NCBI GenBank assembly: GCA_016717705.1
Contig: JADKFD010000001.1
Coordinates: 62,001 to 126,000 of the forward strand
Direction: 5' to 3'
DNA: 64,000 nt
Source: Rhodanobacteraceae bacterium
Lineage (GTDB): Bacteria; Pseudomonadota; Gammaproteobacteria; Xanthomonadales; SZUA-5
Shown: positions 17,710-27,944 of the stretch, one piece after another
Position numbering within the stretch: the first letter of the stretch is position 1
How the letters are laid out: every line of letters starts with the position of its first letter
The notes under the pieces: model-generated
Seen by the model: the letters and a program-made list of their open reading frames with translations, nothing else
Database searches by the model: none
What the model was told of the DNA's origin: nothing
Made by a program: the position numbers and the translations under genes

Positions 17710-18573
17710 CTAGACCGCTGCCGCCCCGCTGACGATCTCGCTGATTTCCTGCGTGATCGCGGCCTGGCGTGCCTTGTTGTAGACCAGGGTGAGTTCGCCG
17801 ATCAGCTTGTTGGCGTTGTCCGATGCCGACTTCATCGCGACCATGCGCGCAGCGTGTTCGCTGGCGAGGTTCTCGACGACGGCCTGGTAGACCAGCGATT
17901 CGAGGTAGCGCTTGAGCACATGGTCCATGATCTCCGGCGCACCCGGCTCATAGATGTAGTCCCAGGAATGCGTGGCCTCAAGATCATCCGACGGCACCAA
18001 AGGCAGCATCTGATCGAGCGCCTGCTTCTGCACCATGGTGTTGACGAAACTGTTGTAGGCCATGAACACCCGGTCGACGCGGCCTTCCATGTAGCTGTCG
18101 AGCATCACCTTGATCGCACCGATCAACTGGTCCGCATGCGGCTTTTCGCCAAGGTGCGAGATCGAGCCGACATTGTTGACCTTCAGACGCTTGAAAAACG
18201 CCGTGGCCTTGGCGCCGATGCAGACGACGTCGACTTCCACACCCTTTTCCTGCCAAGCACGCATTTCGCCGAGCAGGGTGCGGAACAGGTTGGAGTTCAA
18301 GCCGCCGCACAGGCCGCGATCGGTCGACAGGACGATGTAACCGACGTGCGAAACCTCGGCGCGCTCGACCAGGAAGGGATGCTTGTACTCGGTATTGGCC
18401 CGGGCGATATGGCCGATGACCTGGCGCATCAGGCGCGCATACGGGCGCGACGCCCGCATCAGCTCCTGCGCCTTGCGAATCTTGCTGGCCGAGACCATTT
18501 CAAGCGCTTTCGTCACCTTGCGGGTGTTCTGAATGCTCTTGATCTTGGTGCGGATTTCTCTTGCGCCTGCCAT
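17710..18573 (-). CDS. atpG: ATP synthase gamma subunit
   Basis: The 287-residue protein starts at 18573 (MAGAREIRTKIKSIQNTRKVTKALEMVSASK) and shows the conserved gamma termini: the N-terminal helix just described and the C-terminal SDNANKLIGELTLVYNKARQ followed by AAITQEISEIVSGAAAV. It forms the rotor shaft inside the alpha-beta ring. The central DRGLCGGLNSNLFR stretch is also typical. Confidence 0.97.
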   Translation of the reverse strand: MAGAREIRTKIKSIQNTRKVTKALEMVSASKIRKAQELMRASRPYARLMRQVIGHIARANTEYKHPFLVERAEVSHVGYIVLSTDRGLCGGLNSNLFRTLLGEMRAWQEKGVEVDVVCIGAKATAFFKRLKVNNVGSISHLGEKPHADQLIGAIKVMLDSYMEGRVDRVFMAYNSFVNTMVQKQALDQMLPLVPSDDLEATHSWDYIYEPGAPEIMDHVLKRYLESLVYQAVVENLASEHAARMVAMKSASDNANKLIGELTLVYNKARQAAITQEISEIVSGAAAV

Positions 18574-18711
18574 CGGGGTTTCTCGGACTTCGAATCGGGA
18601 ACCGGGACGCGGGACCGGTTGGAGACGGCTGCGCCGTCCCGGTTGCTCGGAAGCTGGTTGGTTCGGCATTCCTGAGGGGTCAATTCGATTCCCGGGTCCC
18701 CGGTCCCGGCT

Positions 18712-20259
<1,548 letters not shown>

Positions 20260-20331
20260 GGCGGATATCCGGCTAAATTTGAATTCTGGCAGCCCCCGCG
20301 GCGCGCCTTGGCGCGCCCGCCGGGGCCGGGA

Positions 20332-20865
20332 TTACTGGGCGAGTTCAGCGCGCAGGCGCTTGAGCTTGCCGCGCAAGGAGCCATCGATGACCACATCGCC
20401 GGCTTCGACGATGGCGCCACCGATCAACTCCGGATCGAGGCTGACATCCAGCGTGACCTGGCGATCGAAGCGTTTGGCCAGGGCACCGATCAGCTGCTGC
20501 TGCTGCGCCGGGTCGATCGGCATCGCCGAGCGCACGTGCACCCTCAGCGTCCGCTCGTAGTCCGCCCGCAGTTCCTCGTACAGCCCGGCGATCTCGCCGA
20601 GCAGCGCCAGGCGCTGGTTGACTTCGAGCAGCATCAGGAAACGACTGAACGCGCTGTCGGCAGCCTCGCCCTCGGGCAGGAACAAGCTGACACGGTCGCT
20701 GGCGCCGAGCTTCGGGCTGGTGATCAGCCCCTGCACGACCGACTGACCGACGATTGCGGCGGCAAACGACAGCTTCTGCGACCACGCAGCCGCCGCCTGC
20801 TCACCCTTGGCGAGTTCGAAGGCGGCGCGCGCGTACGGACGGGCCAGGGTGATGGCGTTGCTCAT
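20332..20865 (-). CDS. atpH: ATP synthase delta subunit
   Basis: The 177-residue protein starts ITLARPYARAAFELA and ends in the typical DPELIGGAIVEAGDVVIDGSLRGKLKRL motif. Delta links the top of F1 to the peripheral b stalk. It overlaps atpF by four bases (ATGA). Confidence 0.95.
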   Translation of the reverse strand: MSNAITLARPYARAAFELAKGEQAAAAWSQKLSFAAAIVGQSVVQGLITSPKLGASDRVSLFLPEGEAADSAFSRFLMLLEVNQRLALLGEIAGLYEELRADYERTLRVHVRSAMPIDPAQQQQLIGALAKRFDRQVTLDVSLDPELIGGAIVEAGDVVIDGSLRGKLKRLRAELAQ

Positions 20866-21338
20866 CGCGCGATCTCGCTGATCAGATCGTCGAGCAGGTC
20901 CTTGTGCGCCTTGGCGTCGATTTCCTTGCGGATCAGACGCTCGGCACCCTTGACCGCCAGTTCGGCGACCTTGTGGCTGAGCTGCTCGCGGGCGCGGTGG
21001 GCTTCGGTCTCGATCTCGGCGACGGCCACCGCTTTCTGTCGACTGCCCTCGGCGATCGCATCGCTCTTGGCCTTCTCGAGAATCGACGCATATTCCTTCT
21101 CGGCGCGATCACGAATGCCGCCCGCTTCGCTGCGTGCTTCGCGGATGACCTCATCCTGCTTGGCGCTGGCCGAAGCCAGAGCGCGCTTGCCTTCCTCGGC
21201 AGCGGCCAGACCATCGGCAATCTTTTTCTGCCGCGCGACGATGGCACCGTCGATCAGCGGCCAGCCGAACTTCATGACCAGCCAGGCCGTCGCGAAAAAC
21301 GCGAGGCCCTGGATGACCAGAGTCAAGTTGATGTTCAT
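20862..21338 (-). CDS. atpF: ATP synthase b subunit
   Basis: The 158-residue protein has one N-terminal membrane helix (MNINLTLVIQGLAFFATAW followed by FGWPLIDGAI) and a long charged coiled coil from about residue 30, the layout of the b stator. It bridges Fo and F1. Confidence 0.95.
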   Translation of the reverse strand: MNINLTLVIQGLAFFATAWLVMKFGWPLIDGAIVARQKKIADGLAAAEEGKRALASASAKQDEVIREARSEAGGIRDRAEKEYASILEKAKSDAIAEGSRQKAVAVAEIETEAHRAREQLSHKVAELAVKGAERLIRKEIDAKAHKDLLDDLISEIAR

Positions 21339-21395
21339 CGCTTTACTCCGTTGCGGCGGCCGCAGTCATGCGTCCGCCGGTCGATCAGGAACGGA

Positions 21396-21659
21396 TTAAC
21401 CGGCCAGCTGCGACAGGAACGGGTTGGCGAAGATCAGCAGCAGCGCGATGGCGACGCCGATCATCGGCACGGCGTCGAGCAGGCCGGCGACGATGAACAT
21501 CTTGGTCTGCAGCATCGGCGCGAGCTCCGGCTGACGCGAGGCGCCTTCCAGGAACTTGCCGCCCAGCAGCGCAAAGCCGATGGCGGTGCCGAGGGCGCCG
21601 AAGCCGATCAGCAGGGCTGCGGCGATCAGCGTGTAGCTCATGACTGTTGCGAGTTCCAT
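21396..21659 (-). CDS. atpE: ATP synthase c subunit
   Basis: The 87-residue proteolipid has two membrane helices joined by the polar loop SRQPELAPMLQT. The first helix carries the glycine-rich GFGALGTAIGFALLGGKF. The ion-binding carboxylate in helix two is the aspartate in LLDAVPMIGVAIALLL, so protons are the likely coupling ion. A GGAG site precedes the ATG. Confidence 0.95.
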   Translation of the reverse strand: MELATVMSYTLIAAALLIGFGALGTAIGFALLGGKFLEGASRQPELAPMLQTKMFIVAGLLDAVPMIGVAIALLLIFANPFLSQLAG

Positions 21660-21725
21660 GGGTCAACTCCGTAGTGACTATCAGTTAAGGTGAAGGGTGA
21701 AACTTGAGAAGCGGAATCCGGCCGA

Positions 21726-22583
21726 TCAGTGGTGCTCGGCGGCCATGCTGAGATACACGATGGTCAGCATCATGAAGATGAAGGCCTGCAGCGTGATCAC
21801 CAGCACGTGGAAAGCGGTCCAGATGAAGCCGGCGATGAACTGCATCGAGCCGAGCGCCCAGGTGGCGCCGGAGCTCAAGCTGGCGCCGAGCGTCATCACC
21901 GCGATCAGGATGAAGATCAATTCACCCGCATACATGTTGCCGAAAAGACGCAGGGAGAGCGAAACCGGGCGTACCGCTTCTTCGATGATGCGCAACAGCA
22001 GGTTGGCCGGCGCGATCTTCGGTCCGAACGGGGCGGTCAGGAACTCACTGAAGAACCCACCGACGCCCTTGTGCTTGATACCCATGTACTGGATCAGCAG
22101 GAATACGCACAGGGCCATGCCCACCGTGGTATTGAGGTCGGCCGTGGGCACCACGCGCAGGTAGTTGATGCCCGAGGCGTGCGCCGCCGCAGGCAGCGCG
22201 TCGACCGGGATCATGTCGAGGAAATTCATCAGGAAAGTGAGCATGAAAATGGTCAGCGCCAGCGGCGCGATCAGTTTGCTCTTGCCGTGAAAGGTGTCCT
22301 TGACCAGGCCATCGACGACTTCGACCACCATTTCGATGAAGCACTGCAGCTTGCCGGGAACCCCGGAGGTGGCGCGCCGCGCCACACCGAGGACCAGCGC
22401 CAGAAACACCGCGATCATCATGAACTTGAAGATCACGCTGTCGATATTGATGGTCCAGAACCAGCCCTCGCCCACCTTGATCTGCGCGTGATGCAGATGG
22501 TGCACGATGTACTCGGTCATGCCACCGGAGCCGCCGGCGGCTTCCTTCTCGGCGCTAGCCCACATCAACAAAAGCTTATCCAT
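21726..22583 (-). CDS. atpB: ATP synthase a subunit
   Basis: The product is about 285 residues with five to six membrane helices. Family landmarks are TEYIVHHL near the N-terminus, the essential arginine in SLSLRLFGNMYAGELIF and the C-terminal IWTAFHVLVITLQAFIFMML. It forms the proton half-channels beside the c-ring. The start at 22583 (MDKLLLMWASAEKE) overlaps the end of atpI by eight bases; 22565 is an alternative. Confidence 0.93.
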   Translation of the reverse strand: MDKLLLMWASAEKEAAGGSGGMTEYIVHHLHHAQIKVGEGWFWTINIDSVIFKFMMIAVFLALVLGVARRATSGVPGKLQCFIEMVVEVVDGLVKDTFHGKSKLIAPLALTIFMLTFLMNFLDMIPVDALPAAAHASGINYLRVVPTADLNTTVGMALCVFLLIQYMGIKHKGVGGFFSEFLTAPFGPKIAPANLLLRIIEEAVRPVSLSLRLFGNMYAGELIFILIAVMTLGASLSSGATWALGSMQFIAGFIWTAFHVLVITLQAFIFMMLTIVYLSMAAEHH

Positions 22584-22947
22584 AGCGTATGAGTGCCCCA
22601 GTTCCAGCAATCTGTGCCGCAATCAACCCGGTCAGCAAGCCACCCGCGGGCAGATGCAGCACCACCAAACCCAGCGCGAACAGCGCGAAAAACACCAGCC
22701 ACTTCCACGCGGCCGCACCATAAAATCGTCGCAGCATCGTCTGCACCGCTGCCACGCCCTGCAACTGGCGTCACGCGAACACGCTCTGCGCGATTGCCAC
22801 CGAGGCCGCGCCCCAGAGTACGGCGACCGCAAGCATCGGCGACTGCGCAAAGAGCGAAGCCGGCACTGCGATCAACAAGCCGGCCAACACCTGCGCCTGC
22901 ACCACTCGCCGGGCCAGCAATCGGCCTTTGGCGAAAGGATCTTGCAT
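22576..22947 (-). pseudogene. atpI: ATP synthase assembly protein AtpI with an internal TGA stop
   Basis: One frame of 124 codons encodes an AtpI-like four-helix membrane protein: MQDPFAKGRLLARRVV at the N-terminus, a helix AGLLIAVPASLFAQSP, and a C-terminal half with AAAWKWLVFFALFALGLVVL and LPAGGLLTGLIAAQIAGTGA. A TGA at 22771-22773 sits in the middle of the frame between QSVFA and RQLQGVAAV. The frame is otherwise intact, so a single substitution (CGA to TGA) explains it. AtpI helps c-ring assembly and is often dispensable, so a real null is possible. A base-call error is the other option. Confidence 0.7.
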
Positions 22948-23008
22948 GCGCTTCGCTTTGCTCCGGTTACGATCCGCGGAACCCGCGGCCGGTCGAAAAA
23001 TCAGCGAG

Positions 23009-23038
23009 AGTATATGGGTCAAAAGTAAGGGTGAGCAA
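23009..23038 (-). promoter_or_regulatory. Candidate promoter of the atp operon
   Basis: On the minus strand a TTGCTC box (23033-23038) and a TATACT box (23009-23014) are separated by 18 bases. They lie about 60 bases before the atpI start and upstream of the whole operon. The match is good for sigma-70 but is only a prediction. Confidence 0.45.
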
Positions 23039-23204
23039 GCCAATGACGGCGCAACAGAGGTGCCAATCCTAGGGCCAGGCTGGAGCGAAGGCTCTAGGAC
23101 CTTGGGCTAACGGCGGCGCTTGCCGCTGCGTTCTGCCGCTCGGCATACTCGCGTCACGGCCGCCGGCACCGATGGGCGCCGCCACCTTTGCCCTGGGCCT
23201 TCCG

Positions 23205-24053
23205 ATGAGCGAATCGAAACCGGTTTTCGTCGACATGCCCGCCGGGACCTTCGTGTTCCGCGAGGGCGATGCCGGCAGCGACATGTACATCATCGAGTCC
23301 GGCACGCTGGAAGTGCTGCGCAGCGCCCGCGGGGGCACGCCAGTGGCCACCCTGGGCGCCGGCGATTTCTTCGGCGAGATGGCGATCCTCGAGGACCAGC
23401 CGCGGTTTGCCGCGGTTCGCGCGGTGAGCCCGGCACGACTGCTGCGCGTCGACCGCGCCGCTTTCGCCGGCATGCTGCGCGAGAATTTTGAAATCGCGGT
23501 CCGCATCATGCGCAAGCTGGTGGCGCGCCTGCGCCGAACCGAAGAGTTGCTGCAGAGCGCACAGGCCGAGCTCGACGTGCTGCGCCGCGGCGGCCTGGTG
23601 GCGGGCGCCACGCCCGCCGTGCCGCACGCAGCCCTGAGTGCCGGACCGGCGGCGACGGCAGAGTCGCCGCGCCCAGCGCCGACACCCTCGCGTCGGGTGA
23701 GTCCCATCGACCCGTCCAAGATCGGCAAGCCGATCAAACTGGTGCATGTCGAGAGCGGCAGCGAGTTTGCGTTGAACAGCCAGAAAACGGAAATGCTGAT
23801 CGGACGGCCCGATCCGGTCACCGGCCTGCTGCCCGAAATCAATCTCGGACCGCTCGACAATCAGCGCAGCCTGTCGCGGCGTCACGCCAAGATCGTCAAC
23901 GAAGGCGGGATCCTGTTTCTGCGCGAAGAGGTCGGCACCACCAACGGCACCTTCATCAACGGCGAGCGCGTGCCCACCGGGCAGGCGCGGCCGTTGTCGC
24001 TGGGCGACTCGCTGCGCTTCGGATCCGTCGAATTGAAGGTAGAGTCGCTGTGA
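23205..24053 (+). CDS. Cyclic-nucleotide-binding and FHA domain protein
   Basis: The 282-residue protein (start at 23205, MSESKPVFVDMPAGTF) has a cyclic-nucleotide-binding fold at residues 5-115, with VFREGDAGSDMYIIESGTLEV and the phosphate-binding FFGEMAILEDQPRFAAVRA, then a proline/alanine linker, then an FHA domain (about 180-280) with the phosphothreonine pocket residues in LSRRHAKIV and TTNGTFINGERV. It is not a CRP-type regulator, as no HTH follows. It would couple a nucleotide signal to recognition of Ser/Thr-phosphorylated partners. It opens a same-strand run with two more signalling genes. Confidence 0.85.
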   Translation: MSESKPVFVDMPAGTFVFREGDAGSDMYIIESGTLEVLRSARGGTPVATLGAGDFFGEMAILEDQPRFAAVRAVSPARLLRVDRAAFAGMLRENFEIAVRIMRKLVARLRRTEELLQSAQAELDVLRRGGLVAGATPAVPHAALSAGPAATAESPRPAPTPSRRVSPIDPSKIGKPIKLVHVESGSEFALNSQKTEMLIGRPDPVTGLLPEINLGPLDNQRSLSRRHAKIVNEGGILFLREEVGTTNGTFINGERVPTGQARPLSLGDSLRFGSVELKVESL

Positions 24054-24111
24054 TTGCCGGGGCCGGCCGAATGTCCCCGGGTGTCCGCTCCACATCCTTC
24101 GCGGAGGCCAT

Positions 24112-25146
24112 ATGGCCCTGGATCTGAACTCGATCGATCTCAGCGCCGTCGATGCGCTGGCTGCCATCAAGGCCGAACACGATCAACTCGGCGAGCGCCT
24201 GCGGGCGATGGCGAGCAAGCGCGACCAGGTCTCCGCCGAGGTCTACCAGCGCGTCCATGCGGACTATCGCAAGCGGCTCGACGAACTGGCGGCCCAGGCG
24301 GCGCCGCTGAAGCAGCGTGCCGGCGAGGCCTACCGTGCCCTGCGCAACGAACTGGCGGGCCTGGAGAGCGCCTTCGGCAACGCCCGCCTGGATCGCGAGG
24401 AGATCGATTTTCGCCACGCGCTCGGCGAGTTCGACGCCATTGAATTGCAGCAGCGCGTCAAGGCCGTCGATGTGCGCATCGAGGAACACGGCAAGGCACG
24501 CACCCAGGCGCTGGCCCTGAAGGAGCGTTTTCTGGCGGTGGTGTCGGCGGAATCCGAACTGGAGGCCAGCGACGACGATACCGCGCGGATGGACGCCATC
24601 GCGATGCCGAACCCGGCGCCGGCGCCGGAACCTGCGGCAACCGTCATCGCCACGCCTATAAAGGCTGCGCCGGCCTTCGATTCGGGCGCAACCATCATTT
24701 CCAAGGTAGTGCCGATGCCCGCCAGTGAGGCTGCGGCACCGACGCCGCCGGAGCCACCGGTAGCGACCGCCGCCCCTGTGGCGGCCAGCGCCATGCCGGT
24801 GCCGCCACGCCAGATGAGCCGCGCCGTGCGCAATCCGGATGCGACCGTGGTATTCCGCCAGGGGCGGCTGGAACCGCGCAACCCCGAAGCCGGCTCGGTC
24901 GTGCAGACGCTCGGCTTGAAGCCGATCACCATCGGCAGCGACAGCACCTGCGATCTACACTTGTCTGCCCCCGGCATTGCCAAGCGGCATGTCGAAATCA
25001 CGATGACGCGCGCCGGATTCTGCCTGCGCGATATCGCTGCCAGCGGCTCGGTCAAGGTCAATGGTGCCAGCGTTCAAGAGCACGTGTTGGCTGAGGGTGA
25101 TACTCTGTTGGTAGGTTCGGCCCAGTTCAACTTCCGTTTGCTTTGA
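24112..25146 (+). CDS. FHA-domain protein with N-terminal coiled coil
   Basis: The 344-residue protein begins with about 150 residues of charged helix (LAAIKAEHDQLGERLRAMAS onward), likely a coiled coil, then an alanine/proline-rich linker (about 165-235), then an FHA domain (about 255-344) with ITIGSDSTCDLHLSAPGIAK followed by RHVEITM. A second recognition loop reads ASGSVKVNGASV. A GGAGG site precedes the ATG. It lies 58 bases after the cNMP-FHA gene. Confidence 0.82.
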   Translation: MALDLNSIDLSAVDALAAIKAEHDQLGERLRAMASKRDQVSAEVYQRVHADYRKRLDELAAQAAPLKQRAGEAYRALRNELAGLESAFGNARLDREEIDFRHALGEFDAIELQQRVKAVDVRIEEHGKARTQALALKERFLAVVSAESELEASDDDTARMDAIAMPNPAPAPEPAATVIATPIKAAPAFDSGATIISKVVPMPASEAAAPTPPEPPVATAAPVAASAMPVPPRQMSRAVRNPDATVVFRQGRLEPRNPEAGSVVQTLGLKPITIGSDSTCDLHLSAPGIAKRHVEITMTRAGFCLRDIAASGSVKVNGASVQEHVLAEGDTLLVGSAQFNFRLL

Positions 25147-25153
25147 GGATCGC

Positions 25154-25687
25154 ATGGCGCTAGAAATCGGTAGCGAAACCCACGGTGATTTCCGCGTGCT
25201 CAAACTGGATGGGCGTCTCGACACCGAGACCTCAGCCGATTTCGAGCTGGCCGCGCACGACCTGACCGCTGCTGGAGAGCGGCGTTTCATCGTCGACCTG
25301 AGCGGGATCAGTTACGTCAGCAGCGCTGGTTTGCGGGTGTTGCTGTCGCTGGCCAAGCAGATGTCCTCCGGCGGAGGCGAACTGCGCCTGTGCGGGCTGG
25401 CGCCAAGCGTGCGTCAGGTTTTCGACCTGTCCGGCTTCAGCAAGCTGTTCACCATTGCCAGCGACGTCAATAGCGCGCTGGGCGAAAAGAGCGGCGGCTC
25501 GACTGCAGCACCGTCACCGGAGGTCAGCAAGGCCGCCGCAAATTTGCTCGGCGCAACGAGCAGTTCGCAACAGCCTGCGGGCAGCCCGCAAGTTGGGCGT
25601 CAGGCCGCCGATCTGCTGGGCGCCCGGCAGGCGGCAGCGAAGCCCGGCCTGTTCGCTCGCTTGTTCGCCTGGCTCAAGGGCAACTGA
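25154..25687 (+). CDS. STAS-domain anti-sigma-factor antagonist-like protein
   Basis: The 177-residue protein has a STAS domain at residues 1-110 with FIVDLSGISYVSSAGLRVLL, the SpoIIAA-type loop in which the serine after the first SYVS is the usual phosphorylation site (SSAGL). A long variable tail (110-177) has two similar segments, SKAAANLLGA and GRQAADLLGARQA, and ends in LFARLFAWLKGN, an amphipathic helix. STAS proteins of this type are switched by a kinase and a PP2C-type phosphatase; a candidate phosphatase lies convergent downstream, but no HPK/anti-sigma kinase is in the window. Confidence 0.85.
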   Translation: MALEIGSETHGDFRVLKLDGRLDTETSADFELAAHDLTAAGERRFIVDLSGISYVSSAGLRVLLSLAKQMSSGGGELRLCGLAPSVRQVFDLSGFSKLFTIASDVNSALGEKSGGSTAAPSPEVSKAAANLLGATSSSQQPAGSPQVGRQAADLLGARQAAAKPGLFARLFAWLKGN

Positions 25688-25726
25688 GCAGCCGCAGGTG
25701 TTGGACGAGAGCGCAGGTCCCGCGGG

Positions 25727-27179
25727 TCAAACGCGGCAGCGCTCGAGGCAGATGATCGTCAGATCGTCCGTCGAGCGATCGCGGCCGACGAATTCGAGCA
25801 GCGACTTCTTCAGCGCCTGATTAATCTCGGCAGCACTGTCGCAGGCCACCAGCACCTGATCGCGGCGTGCCTTGCCATAGGCCTCGCCCGCCGAATTCTC
25901 GCCCTCGTCGACACCGTCGGTGGTCAGCACCAGGCAGTCGCCGGGCGCCAGTTGCAGCCGCTGCTCGCGCACCGCCAGATCCATGTCGGCGCCGATCGGT
26001 GAGCCCGGATCCAGCCCCATTTCAATCACCTTGCGCTTCGCCGTGCGCAACACCGGGGCCGAATGGCCTGCCAGGCCGACCCGGCACATGCCCGAGCGGG
26101 TGTTGACAAACACCGCGGCCACGGTCACGAACATGCCGGCTTCGAGCACCGGCGTCAGCGATCGTTGCAGGTTTTCCAGCAATTCGGCGGGCCCCGCGTT
26201 GGTGCGCAACTGATGGCGCAGGTCGGCGACCAGGTAGGCCATGTACATCGCCCCCGAGACGCCCTTGCCGGAGACGTCGCCGATCAGCACCGCCAATTCG
26301 TCGACGCCACGCTTCTCGATATGGAAAAAGTCGCCGCCGACCATCATCGCCGGCGTGTAGCTCAGCGCCAGTTCGAAGCCGTCGATGGATTCCGGCGGCG
26401 GCGTCAGCAACTTTTGCTGGATGCGCTGCGCCAGTCGCAGGTCGGAGTCGCGCATCTTGCGCGAGCCGGCGGCGATTTCGGCGCGGATCGCCGCGACCGG
26501 AATCTTCAGGAGCAGCGTCGCATCGCCCAGTTGCGCCGGCGTCAGCGCCACATCAGGGTGGGTGTCGTCGGCAGCCAGCCCTTCCAGCAGCAAGCCCACC
26601 TGGTGATCGACCGGCACGGCGATGAACGGTGCAACCTCGGGCTGCGCCAGCGACTGGGCGAGGGTGCGGCATTCCTCGACGGTCCACACCGAGACGCCCT
26701 TCGGCTCGGATTTCAATGCCGAGAGCGCCCGGAATAGCGTGCCGCGGGAAACCTCGGCACCCTCCGGCGCCCGCGCCAGCAGCTTGCCGGCACGCCAATC
26801 CACCACGCTGGCGCGCACGGCACCGGGGATGACCTTGATCATTGCCGCCAGCGCCGCGGCGGCCTGTGACTCGGCGTCGCGATGCTCGGCGCGCAAGCCA
26901 GCCAGCATCGCGCTGACCAGTTCCGGGCCCGGGCGCAGCAGTTCGTCCGGCGGCAGTGTCTGATCGATACTCGCCGGCACCGTTGATTTCGGTGCCATTG
27001 GCGCTGCCGAGGTCGCGCAGGCGCCAGCCATCGGCACTGCGCACCAGTTCCGCATGGCGTCGGGACACCGTCGGATCGTCGATCGAATACTCGACCGCGG
27101 GGTCGCGACCAATCACGCCCTCGCGCTCGATCTTGAGGACCCGACCATTGTGGCTACCGCTCAGCAACGACAAGAACAT
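25727..27179 (-). CDS. FHA-SpoIIE (PP2C-type) serine phosphatase, one frame break near 26981
   Basis: The N-terminal frame encodes an FHA domain (residues 1-75: GVIGRDPAVEYSIDDPTVSR, then RRHAELV and SANGTEIN). The other frame runs from a linker, through a GAF-like region, into a SpoIIE/PP2C phosphatase (about residues 260-483) with ALSYTPAMMVGGDFFHIEK, LIGDVSGKGVSGAMYMA and LVLTTDGVDEGEN, which hold the metal-binding aspartates. Removing one base near 26981 joins the frames and gives 483 residues. It converges on the STAS gene and is a natural candidate to dephosphorylate that protein. The FHA domain suggests it is recruited to phosphorylated partners. Confidence 0.82.
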
Positions 27180-27244
27180 CGACCGATCCGTCCCGTAACA
27201 TCCGCCTGGCGTACCGCAATCCCGCCGTGAACCCGGAGTCGCAG

Positions 27245-27619
27245 ATGACCACAGCCTACTGGTGCATGTTGATCGCCGCTTTCCTGCCCCTCGCCTTCAC
27301 CGGCGTGGCCAAATTCAGCGGTCCCGGCTTCAACAATAACCGACCGCGCGACTTTCAGGCGGGGCTGACAGGATTCCGCCAACGCGCGCACTGGGCGCAC
27401 CTGAACTCGTTCGAGGCGTTCCCGCCGTTCGCGGCGGCGGTAGTGATGGCGCACCAATTGGGACTGGCCCAGGGCACGCTGGACCAACTCGCGATTGGCT
27501 TCATCGTCGCGCGCCTGGCCTATTTCGCGTTCTATCTGGCCGACATGGCCACGCTGCGCAGCCTGGCCTGGCTGGCGGCGACCGCATGCTGGGTGGCGAT
27601 GTTCTTTCTGCTGGCCTGA
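27245..27619 (+). CDS. MAPEG-family membrane protein
   Basis: The 124-residue protein has four hydrophobic helices. The hallmark is a basic, amide-rich loop followed by HWAHLNSFEAFPPFAAAVVM, matching the MAPEG pattern (RaxxAHxNxxEAFPPF). The eukaryotic relatives use glutathione in membranes; bacterial members are poorly known. The start at 27245 is preferred for a GGAG site eight bases upstream, though a GTG at 27227 would add six residues. Confidence 0.8.
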   Translation: MTTAYWCMLIAAFLPLAFTGVAKFSGPGFNNNRPRDFQAGLTGFRQRAHWAHLNSFEAFPPFAAAVVMAHQLGLAQGTLDQLAIGFIVARLAYFAFYLADMATLRSLAWLAATACWVAMFFLLA

Positions 27620-27944
27620 CTGCCGGGGCACGAGGCACGGGGCACGGGGCACGGGGAGGCTCAGGGACCCTGAGGGTCACCTAGCCCTTGATCGGATCGC
27701 CCTGACCGGATTGCGCCGGTCAGGGCTCCCACAGCACCGCACATGCGGGTCTGCCGCCGCAGGCTTGTACTTCCCCGAGGGTAACTGAGGTACGGCCATC
27801 AGCGGCCGCCGGGACGGCGGCCCTGCCGGCGCGGCGCGGCTATGCGCTCAGGCGGGCGGCCGTCACGGGACGCCGCTACTGGCTGGCGGGATTACGCGCC
27901 GTTCCGGGTTGATGCTTTCGAGCCCACCACCGGAGACCGGCCCC
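27620..27944. other. Intergenic gap with short tandem repeats and a hairpin
   Basis: No gene is seen. GGCACGGG-type units repeat three to four times at 27629-27656. A perfect 10-bp stem, CCCTGACCGG with CCGGTCAGGG and a six-base loop, lies at 27700-27725; it has no T tract, so it may be a REP-like hairpin rather than an intrinsic terminator. Confidence 0.6.

Noticed and set aside
22765..22780. Selenocysteine at the atpI TGA
   Set aside because: AtpI proteins carry no selenocysteine, and I saw no SECIS-like hairpin directly downstream; a point change is simpler.
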